Source of the DNA: Prunus persica
Lineage: Eukaryota; Streptophyta; Magnoliopsida; Rosales; Rosaceae
Assembly (NCBI RefSeq): GCF_000346465.2
Contig: NC_034014.1
Coordinates: forward strand, 21,958,522 to 22,022,521
Direction of reading: 5' to 3'
DNA length: 64,000 bases
How positions within the stretch are numbered: the first letter of the stretch is position 1; every line of letters starts with the position of its first letter. Made by a program: the position numbers and the translations under genes. Positions 52,700-64,000 of the stretch are shown one piece after another. Below the pieces are notes generated by a model. The model made no database searches and was not told the DNA's origin. It saw only the letters and a program-made list of their open reading frames with translations.

Positions 52700-54160
52700 T
52701 TATGATCTGGAAGCCTCTAGAGAAAGAGAACGGCGCCTCTTGAGCTTAGCCATGAGCCTCTCTTGGTCTTCTAGAATCTTTTCATTGGAAATCTGCAGCA
52801 TGACAAAAGTCTGCGTATCAATGGAGTATGAACTCACCAGTTTCAACAAGGCCTTATTTTCCTTTTTAAGGTTTTCAACGTCTTGCTGAGAGAGACTCAT
52901 GAAGCATTCTCCGAATAGAGGAATTTTCAGTGTTCAGCTCCTAAATCTCGTTTGCTCTGACACTCAAACGATCAGCCATGTTAGAAACAGAAGCAGCACT
53001 CTGAATGCCAAAAGTCATTGAGTCGTCAATAGCCTCTTCATCAGACCATCCTGTTAATAGTATTTCATCCATAAGAGTAAGGAAGTTCTTAGCCACTATG
53101 ATAGCAGTCATATCATTCATAATCACATAGTCATTAACTGTGAGATGACAATTTTGGGAAACGAAGGATGTACACCAGACTTAGGCGTCAGGAGTTGTTT
53201 TGGGAGCAACATTTAAATCGAAATGTTTTGGGCGAGAAGAAGAGGAAGTCATTTTAAAAAGGTTTCGAGGAACGTCTTAGAAAAGCTGAATTTTCAGAAA
53301 ATGGAAGGAAGTTGGGTTGAAACGCAGTTACTCCAATCAGACCTTACAAACGCAATATCTATAGACATAAATGTGGCAACGTTTCCACGATCCCAATATT
53401 TTCTCGGATCCCCATATTCTCTTTTTCTTTTTTAGATTTCAAAACTTCACGCAACCTCCATTAATGTCTGTCGGCACTTTAGGGGTTTCAAGGACTATTT
53501 TTGTTAAAGTCGATTTTGCTTTTACTGATTTCACGGAGTCACTTTTCAAAAGCATCTCAAAAACCTCACAAATTTCTGTAGTTAATTTGAGATTTACCGG
53601 ATCAAACTGTTCCTCTAATTTGTGTATAAATATGTTACTAACAAAATTTTCTTTGCAGAATACATCCAGCTTTCTCCAATTTTCTCCATATCTAGTGATG
53701 CAATGTCCACTTGTTTTTCCTATCAATGAGCGCTCGATGTGCTTGAGAAGTGAGACTATCCCTGATCACGTTTGGGCTAGATAAGGGGACTGTAAGGACG
53801 ACCACATGCTCTAATCTCCTGAAGTTCTCCTAGGCTAGGAGAAATAAGAGTTTGTTGTCTGCTACCTCACTAGTTTTCTTCCCTGATTGCTTGCCTACCT
53901 TGCAATCAATATTACAATTCTTTGTATCTTTTTTTCCTTTTTATAACTCTCTATTCATAAGGGATTTTGTTTCTTTAGAACCATCATCTGAAGAACAAAT
54001 CCATGTAGTGAATCTAACATTGAGGGTTATTTTTTTAACAGAGATAAAAGAATTGTGATTTTTGCTCTTGCAAGATATAACTAGATCATCAAGCATTACA
54101 TTATATTTGCTGAGCTGATACAAGCTTGAACGATATTTGAGCAAAGTTTCTCCCACCTAA
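52700..54160 (-). pseudogene. Minus-strand broken coding remnant inside the copia element
   Basis: Four separate open segments lie on the minus strand: 54156-53941, 53726-53439, 53126-52941 and 52900-52700. A further short frame starts MTSSSSRPKHFDLNV near 53254. The last segments read as one interrupted protein: an acidic part (NDMTAIIVAKNFLTLMDEIL), an alanine/serine stretch (SAASVSNMADRL), then a lysine-rich coiled-coil-like segment (VENLKKENKALLKLVS). Opposite orientation to the surrounding copia element suggests a nested insertion. I do not recognise the family; a transposon ORF or an old pararetrovirus piece are both possible. Confidence 0.35.
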
Positions 54161-56160
54161 AGATGTAAGAAATACTTGTGTTATTTCATGCTTGTACTCT
54201 TATTTTGATATTTTGTATGACAACTTGAATGGTAACCAAATGGGGAGATAATGTCGTTCCAGAAGAGCGTCATGCAAAGAATCATTCTAGAAGAATGACT
54301 TGCATTATAGATCGTTCCAGAAGAACTACTTGTATTATGACCATTTTAGAAGAATTGCTTGTGTCATTCTGATATGTATTCATGAATTATTAATGAAAAT
54401 TTCACAGATTGCAAGTTTGATATATTAATAATACACTACATAGATTAAAGTCCCATAAAAACATAAAAGAGGTATGGCAGTGATCAATATGACGCATGTT
54501 GGGTAACAAATGATATGGATTGAAGTCCCGAAAGGACAATCCATTAACATATCAATATTAATACGGTGCACTCCTAATGTATATCAAATTATATGGTTTA
54601 AAGTCTCAGAATGACAATTAATTGACATGTGTGTATTAATCTATGGCATGCCTGCAGCATGACAGATATATGGGTTCTAAATGTTCCAACTCTCTAAATG
54701 GAGATTATCCACGCCCTACTATAAAATAACTCTCCATTAGAGGTTATGACCCACATTCTCACATAATTCATCTTGTAAGCGATGTCTGTCTAAAAAGAAA
54801 CAATAAAAGCCCCTGAAGTGGCTTGGGTACCCAAAGGCAAAGAAATGCTATAATTGATGCATACGCATGCGCATGAGAATAGTGGGATCACGAATTGATG
54901 AATGACAATTTTTAGTTTTGGAGTAGCTACTCAAATCATCAATGGGCTGCGATTGGAACCACGTTCTATTATTAAATGTCGACAAAATCATTGGCCAAAA
55001 TGGAAATAGGCAATTCAATTACATAAAAGAATGAACGTGAAAGAACAAACCCATAGTATGAACCCCAAAAGATGTTAACCCTGAAGGTTATATTTGGGTG
55101 TTCGAAATAAAGAGGAACATGCTCACTTTATATGACACAATGTTTCTGATCGAAACAAGGAATGTTGGGGTTCTCCAGATTTACGGATGCAATCATGCCT
55201 TCTTATTGCACATTTACGAAGACCAACATGTTATCTTTAAGGGTTATTAAATACATGGAGCATATCGGCATAAGCGATTCCCTAAAGATGTACAAACAGA
55301 ACAAATAGTTGGAGATAAAGTATATAATGTGTCATAAAGTGTAATCCCTTAAATAAAATCCTTGAAGGATTGAAATTGCATGAAGCAAGTCCCTGGACAT
55401 GTGCCCAAAGCACAAATCTTGTACTCAATACTAATATGTATAAATTGCCTCAGTGAGTACATTTATTATGATATGGTTGCAATATATTACAACTCCTGAA
55501 GATTGATAATTGATCAAACTCTTGAAGAGTTGATAATTGATCAAAACTCCTAAAGAGTTAATACTTGGTTAAAACTCCTGAAGATTCAAGAAATATTTGT
55601 CTCGGCCTGAAGATCGAGCATTATGCCAACGAGATTTTTGCTTATACTAAGAAAGTATTGAAGCATTTTTATGTGGATTATCCGTTGGACACTTAAATGA
55701 TTTTTCATAAGTATACTGGATGGAACATTGTATTTTCCAAATAAAGCTCAGCTCCATCACTAGCACTGTGGGATGATGTGAGGCATATTTGATGCTATCT
55801 CTGCATAACACCATATATAGGCATATTCTTTTCAAGTGAACTTACAAATAGCCCAAGTTTTGTTACGCGGACTCTGGAATTTTTTATGATTTAAATAGAG
55901 ATAGTTCACTGGAAATATATTTACTTACTCAACTACATGAATTGTTGATGGCTACATCCCTCACTCAATCCGAAAGATCTTCCCCCTAGAAAGACATGAA
56001 GATATTAAGGGGAGATATTCATCAAGGGGAGCATCCAGAAGTATGTTATACTGATTGTTGTACTCTTTTTCCTTCCACTAGTTTTCTACCTCACTGGGTT
56101 TTCTTCAAGCAAGATTTTAATGAGGTAACCAACATATTATTTGTGGTCTCCAAGGAGGAG
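54161..56160 (+). repeat. 3' part of the copia element
   Basis: Contains short tandem phrases: CGTTCCAGAAGAA-type (54250-54360) and AACTCCTGAAGA(G)TTGATAATTGATCAA-type (55490-55600). The copia-like tail and polypurine tract at about 55960-56160 follow. No intact ORF. Confidence 0.5.
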
Positions 56161-56449
56161 TGTTGTAAAGTCAAGAATATAACCCAAAATAGTAGAGCCT
56201 GCTACCTAATTGATTGAAGAAAAATGATAATGCTTGTCTGCCAAACATTCGAGTGAAGCCAAAGGCTTGTAAATGAACAGCCAATATTTTAGCCTATAAA
56301 TAGACACCTCAATCAATAGAGAATGTATCCCTCCATAAAAAAAGAATAAGAGCACACCAAGTGACACAGAAAGAAAACTCCATTAAATATTGTAAACACT
56401 AAGGCTCGTGCAACTTAATATTGTCGCATATCCTGTTCATTTTACAACA
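56161..56449 (+). repeat. 3' LTR of the copia-type element (289 bp)
   Basis: It starts TGTTGTAAAGTCAAG after the polypurine tract and ends TTTTACAACA just before TTCAT. It is shorter than the 5' LTR by an internal deletion. It contains a TATAAATAGA box-like string near 56297 and ends 126 bp before the WDR5 start codon. Confidence 0.78.
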
Positions 56450-56542
56450 TTCATTTATTTGTAAATTGTAGTTACTGCGGGAAGCTCACAAACTCTCTGA
56501 AAATCCCTAAAACCCTGGAAAACCCATCACCCCCAAAATTAG

Positions 56543-58813
<2,271 letters not shown>

Positions 58814-59977
58814 TTCATTTTCTCTGTGTTGTAACTGATTGCATCTGTGGCTCAAAGATCTTGACTTGAGGAGGTAGACTGATTTCTTGTATTACAAAGT
58901 GCGTTTTGTCCTATGCCCAAGCCATTGCTGCAAGACTCTTACCTTCTAACTTCGTTTAGTAATTATCTCTTTGTATTTTTGTTGTATCATAGAACTTTGC
59001 TTCTTAGATTTCAGTTTAAACTCAGTTCTCCTAATTATTATATAGGCCATTTTTGTAACCTCTCTGTTTTCTTGTGAACATGTATGCTGTGTTTTCTTGA
59101 TGATGTTATAAAATTGAGTTGACGAATAGTTTTCTAGGCAGTGAGAAATTGGGAAGTATAAATGGTAGATGAATGTGGTAAATAGAGATCAATGTTTGTG
59201 CAGACTCCTTTTGTCTTTGGGTGTGTAGAAACTTCAAAACCCTCCAGGTGAAAGAGTGGTGTGAACCTCCTTGATGGGTCTGGTTAGCCTCTGTTTTTCA
59301 ATGCAGGTTTGAGAACTTGTCTCCAAACTCTGGCAATTTCTCCATCATCTTCAATGCTCTAATTTATTTGCTCTTTAGGGTTTCATCTTCAGACGTGAGG
59401 CTTGAGACGAACAGTACAACGCGATCAGACCAGTACAAAAAATAGGAGATTTTGAGAAAACTAACTACACATTTGAGTCTATTCTAAGACCCGATAACTC
59501 TTAATGGTTAATAACAATTGACACTACTCTTAGGCAAACCCCTTTGACTTGTTTATTTATCAATCTCTTTTTGTTTTTGAAAGTAATGGCATTTCAGATC
59601 AAGAAGGCCTGATTGTTATACTTGGGCTTCAGAGATGGTAATTCTTTTCTAGCCAAGCTATTTGTAGCTCAACAAAAGGAATCAAGCAGAAGTGCTGGAT
59701 GGAGTTTGGTTCAAGTAAATAGATGGTTCTGCATTCCTCCTTGTTACCAAAAATTCTTAGAAAAGTTGAACCTTGAAATGAAAGAGGCAGCATCATAATT
59801 TTTTTTGGGACAACATATACAATTGGAAATGGAAGATTCAGAAAACTTGGTTGTTTTTTACCACAAAACAATGAGCTAATAACCTAGGTAGAGGCTTGAT
59901 ATAGTAGAATAACAATATGGTTGATCACTTTAGATTATTTGGATTGTATGCCATATGAAAATTTCATTTCAGTAGTA
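58814..59977. other. Intergenic: WDR5 3' region
   Basis: Starts with the WDR5 3' UTR. The remainder is unassigned. An open frame at 59613-59798 has no recognisable family. Confidence 0.5.
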
Positions 59978-60269
59978 CTAGCCTCTCCACACGCGCTTCC
60001 GCGCTTGTGAGAGGTTTTTTTTTAATTTTTAAATTTATTTTAGAATTAAAAAAGATAATGGGTAGTTGTGTTCCATAAAAATAGGATCTATTATCGGATT
60101 TTTCTTTTTTTTTTCTTTTTTTTAATATGAAAAAGTGTGAATTTATCATATTATCCTCATTTAATTAAAAATTTCAATTCTTAATGTTTTCACTAATCGA
60201 GGGCATTTTTTGATATTTTGAATGTTTTACCATTCTCTGTCTTTTGCTTTATATATATATATATATAGA
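59978..60269 (-). mobile_element. Short non-autonomous Helitron, copy 3 (minus strand)
   Basis: On the minus strand it begins A|TCTATATATA at 60269 and ends GGAGAGGCTAG|T at 59978, preceded by a strong GC-rich hairpin (CACAAGCGC / GCGCGTGTG). Internal sequence (AAAGCAAAAG, AGAGAATGGT, AAACATTCAAAATA) is shared with copies 1 and 2. Confidence 0.7.
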
Positions 60270-60283
60270 TATATATATGAACA

Positions 60284-60681
60284 GAGAGCTTCCATTGAGG
60301 GATCCCTCAAATAAGCTTATTTGAGGGACACCCCTTGTAGGGCCCACTCCAGATTGTATTTCACTAATCCAAACCGTCTATTTTGTAGATACTCATTCAA
60401 AGATCATCTCTACAAAAAATCACTTGAATCCGATATCATTTGATCATTCAATTGAGTTCTTGAAATTTTAGTACTTTTTTGAAGCACCGTATTCATTGAT
60501 TTTGTAGGACACAATTAGATATCGAAACTGTTTCCGATTTGTCTAATTTTTTGTAAGGATGATCTATGAATGAAGACCTAAAAAATAGATTGTTTGGATC
60601 GTTGAAAAAAAATTTATAGGGTACCTTAAAAGGCGTCCCTCAAATAAAATTATTTGAGAAATCCCTCAATAGAATGGGACT
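60284..60681. mobile_element. MITE with CATTGAGGGATCCCTCAAATAAG-type ends
   Basis: The left end (CTTCCATTGAGGGATCCCTC...TTATTTGAGGGACACC) is mirrored at the right (TTATTTGAGAAATCCCTCAA + TAGAATGGGACT). About 400 bp, non-coding. A fragment of the same family lies in the SPT2 intron at 245-335. It abuts the Helitron. Confidence 0.65.
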
Positions 60682-60975
60682 ATATATATGAAACCCTATC
60701 CACACTATATCCTCTCAACAAGTTGTCCACACATGTGGAGTATCTAATTCGCTGAAGACTGCTCATGAATCATACAATAACAAGGAACTTGGGATGATAT
60801 CACATTTGCAATATTTTGATAAATATATGGTACGTACACTTATATATATATATATGGTACACTAATTGATGTTGTGCACATGCTTAATCCATGTGAGTGA
60901 CTCATTATACATGAAGTAGATGAAGGCATTTGATTAATGATCTCTATGTCCTGCAAATTCACTGGGCCATAACAC

Positions 60976-61020
<45 letters not shown>

Positions 61021-64000
61021 TCCTACACAGTTCAGTGTATAAGAAATATGATCCAAGGAGCACGACAAAAAAAAAAAACCGACAATAGCCACAGGATAAT
61101 AATGGCACTTGACTGTAAAGCTCAAATTTCTCAATCACAGCTTCTTGGATCATCGATTGGATATTCCCATCCGCAATAATATAATATATATATATATATA
61201 TGTGTGTGCTCTTATGAAATGCAATGCTGGCAAGAACGAAATTATAGAAGTACAGTAAGTTCCAAGTTCAATAGTCGAAGAGGTTTTAAGTTTAAATTTC
61301 TCTTCTTTGTCTTGCCTAGCCGTTGATTAAAATCATCGGATGGTCAATAAAAACTTAACATAGGATAGAGTATAGTATGGGTGGAATAATTGTGGATGCC
61401 CTAGTAACCCAACAACAGCAACTCGCAGCAAAGCTGGGTGGTGGGGGAACCCTAACAAAACATGTTAGTCGCCAGAAATAATGTAACGCAAAATATGCTC
61501 GTGAGGCACCCAGAAGACGACAAATCAGTACTAGTACTTGCTTTGATGTCCTAGATTTCTTTATTGGATTTGCCAGGGTAGCCCTAGGAATTCTTCAACG
61601 TGAACATACAACAACATTGGACTTGGCCTTGGAGCAACATTGCTGACCCAATCGTGGGGATTAGGGCCTTAACAACGTTTTAATCTATAATCACAAATTA
61701 TAAATAATAATAAAAGATACGGATCTGAACACAATCTTAATTAATGTTGTTAAATTAGATGGATCATGTTTCTAATTTCCATGAGCTTTGTCAAGCTGAA
61801 TTAAACAATTGCATATGTTGTCTGCACATGTTAAAATTGACCTATAATTTTATATTATATTAATCAGCACTAAGCATATCAAAGGACCACCTGCTTTGTG
61901 CTTTCATCCTTCATATTTTGTACTCTTGTGTTTGTTTTTATTAAGATTCTAGCCACCAATGTGTGTGGGACCTTTCATTGTCGTTTTTGTGAGTTGGTTT
62001 GACCGTCAAGATAAGCATAATTGATTGCAGAAAATTAAAGCCAAAATATCGTGGACTAAGATTATTATTGCATTAGACGGGGGATCCCTGCAAATGCGAT
62101 CCCGTCTAAGAAGGAATCTGTATGTGGAAACGATGTGATGATCATGTGTGTGAGACTAAAAATGTAGGGAGTATTCAATTGAGATTGTAATGGGATTTTA
62201 AAGGAGTTTAAAAGTCACTTTCAAACTTTGGCAATAAATTTATATAAAAACAAAGTTTAGAAGTTCATGAGTATTCAATCATGATTTTAAAGGAACTTAT
62301 AAAATCGGAGTGTATTCAATCCAAACTTTTATGGACTTTCAAACGAAAGAGAAGTAATGTTTTGTAGGCTGAAAACATTGAGGTAATAAGTGTAGAGTAT
62401 TATTGTCTTGCAGAAAGGGGGAGAAAGTGCAAAAGGCTTATAGTTTAAGTGATTAAAAGTAATCACACCTAAAATTATGTGTTTGAATCGTCTTCCCGTA
62501 ATATCGCTTGTATGAAAACAAAATAAAAAATCAAAAGGGAAGAAAGCAGTGTCCAACTTTCACCATTTCATTATGACTGTTAGGTTTAGTCTGTTGGTGG
62601 TATCATTATAACAAAATCAGAAACAGAAAGAAAATAAATTAGCGGTCAGTTTACGAAATTCAAGCTCTCACATCCTTTTTCCCCATGTTTTTGCCATTTT
62701 CTTGGACTTGATGACTAGAGATAAGATAATTAACTTGTAGTGCACGATCAAGTGATCCTTTATTCCAAGTTCCAACCAAGCATTTTCCTATGCAAAATAA
62801 ATTCTATTTGATTATCATTTATTAGTATTGGGATTTGATTGATAGACATAATTTTGTCAAATAACCACGTTCTGTGTTTTCTTTTATTTACGATTTGTCA
62901 TCTTGAATTATTTAATTTCTTTCATCAATTTAAATGTGAGGTTAATATCACAACAACTATTTTGATATTCAAACTTGGCTTTGGAGTGAGGAAACTGAAG
63001 TGAACGTGACGGATGGAGTTAGAAACAAACCAAAAAGATATGAAAATTTCGGGCTTATAACCCTATTTAAATAAGGGAGATTTACTATTATACCTAATAT
63101 AGATGTTCAAATTATAAAATATAAATAAATAAAAACATTATATAAAATGGACTTTAAAAATACACCCAAAACCCATTTATAAAATAACAAAGAGGCTTCG
63201 AACTTTCTATAAATTACAAAACTGTCATTGATTTCTTAAAACAAGCCCAACCCCAAAACCTCATAAAAGAACCTAAAATACTCAATAGGGTATCAAAGTA
63301 ATTAAAATTCAATTCAATAGGGTCAGCTGTCATTTTTTAGATTTTTTTTTTGTTTGTTTAGAAATTAAATTGTATAGGGTTTATCCATATCATTAGTGCT
63401 ACGAATCGATATATAAATATCTCTTATAAATAAACACCCGAGGTTTTTAGATTACTTCATTGTAACTGCTGCAAAGTGTTTTTGCTTCTCCCCAAAGACT
63501 TTTTACAAACACTCTAAAGTTTTTCTTGCCACATGTTTTCAGAAGCGCTTTTAATTGTCAGAAAGCATTTCCAACCATGCAAAAGACAATTCCAAACATA
63601 CCCTTGATTTATACTAGTACTGCACAATCTACATGTTTCTTCTTTTATATATGTTTTATATAGCTGTGAGCTCATGTGGCTGGGACGTGGAAATTGGATT
63701 GGAAGGCTGGGCCTCACATGGTAGGAAGGAGTTTGATTGAGGCAACCTGTGAATTTTGTTGGGAGCCCTTTCTGTACATTGTTAAACCTTTTTTGGGTAA
63801 TGAAGGTGGTTTGATATTAGCTAGTAATGTAACATTTGTTTTTAGTTTAGCATGGTGGGGTTGGGTAACATGATTAAGAACATAACACGACACCAAATCC
63901 AATAAGAAATAGCTGCTCTAATTCTCATGTATATCCAATATATCAGTGACTCACTTTATTCAGATCATCTGATGCTTATCTATCTTCAAATTCCAACGTT
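60682..64000. other. Intergenic to window end
   Basis: No gene recognised. It contains (AT)n tracts (about 60841-60855, 60980-61018 and 61184-61202), a MITE-like segment with repeated GAGTATTCAAT(T/C) at 62170-62330, and the second copy of the dispersed repeat at 63070-63400. Open frames near 63700 on both strands lack recognisable domains. Confidence 0.5.
63070..63400 (-). repeat. Dispersed ~340-bp repeat, copy 2 (inverted)
   Basis: The reverse complement of this segment matches 47290-47630 through AAAGTCCATTTTATA, GGGTTTTGGGTGTAT and GAGGTTTTGGGGTTGGG. Confidence 0.6.

Larger units (their letters stand above)
47826..56449 (+). mobile_element. Decayed Ty1/copia-type LTR retrotransposon with nested insertions
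   Basis: The 5-bp target duplication TTCAT lies at 47821-47825 and 56450-56454. LTRs begin TGTTGTAAAG and end in CA. A purine-rich tract (CCAAGGAGGAG) precedes the 3' LTR. Just upstream, CCGAAAGATCTTCCCCC... and TACTCTTTTTCCTTCCACTA... TCACTGGGTTTTC... TTTTAATGAGGTAACC resemble the region after the RNase H gene in plant copia elements. I found no intact gag, protease, integrase or reverse transcriptase. The LTRs differ at roughly one base in seven by eye, so the insertion is old. Orientation is the same as WDR5. Confidence 0.75.

Noticed and set aside
52700..54160. Firm assignment to an endogenous pararetrovirus
   Set aside because: No movement-protein, coat zinc-finger, protease or RT motif is visible, so the segment is left as an unassigned remnant.

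Overview
This is a stretch of plant nuclear DNA. The genes have many short GT-AG introns, AT-rich spacers and 5-bp and 3-bp target duplications around transposons, and every recognisable protein has a land-plant family. A rosaceous tree (Prunus-like) is my best guess from the style of the repeats, but that is an inference. No bacterial, organellar or CRISPR-like content was seen. Coordinates of spliced genes below are from start codon to stop codon; exons were placed by hand from splice signals and reading-frame continuity.

Gene layout, all on the + strand: (1) the last two coding exons of an SPT2-like chromatin protein (82-468); (2) a 19-exon, 670-residue starch-synthase-like gene of the non-canonical SS5 type, with degenerate catalytic motifs (2673-10767); (3) a 16-exon, 538-residue Spinster-type MFS transporter (12113-18929); (4) a 5-exon, 347-residue NADPH-dependent 2-alkenal/double-bond reductase (20336-22064); (5) a UGT74-type glucosyltransferase locus with three tandem first exons (28802, 30066 and a broken one near 31100) but only one second exon (31788-32537); (6) a 14-exon, 710-residue kinesin-8 (KIN-8B type, 41532-46213); (7) a 2-exon, 321-residue WDR5-type WD40 protein of COMPASS complexes (56576-58813). 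They look like independent single genes. The only cluster is the UGT array.

The spacers are mostly transposon-derived. 22.2-28.4 kb holds a minus-strand LTR-retrotransposon gag remnant, a CACTA-like non-autonomous element of about 3.6 kb packed with GCGCGACGAA-type repeats and a 345-bp tandem array, and a second LTR/primer-site remnant. 34.4-37.8 kb holds a hairpin-rich terminal-inverted-repeat element, a 30-bp tandem repeat and a 365-bp tandem duplication. 47826-56449 is one old, decayed Ty1/copia-type element with TTCAT target duplications, containing nested insertions; its 3' LTR ends only 127 bp before the WDR5 start codon. Small elements include Helitrons (1944-2491, 59978-60269), Tourist-like MITEs with TTA/TAA duplications (1359-1771, 39044-39699), and another MITE (60284-60681) of which a fragment sits in the SPT2 intron.

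The observations I rate highest are the UGT locus, which has the architecture of alternative first exons sharing one constant exon; the loss of starch-synthase signature motifs in an otherwise intact gene; and the retrotransposon LTR at the WDR5 promoter.
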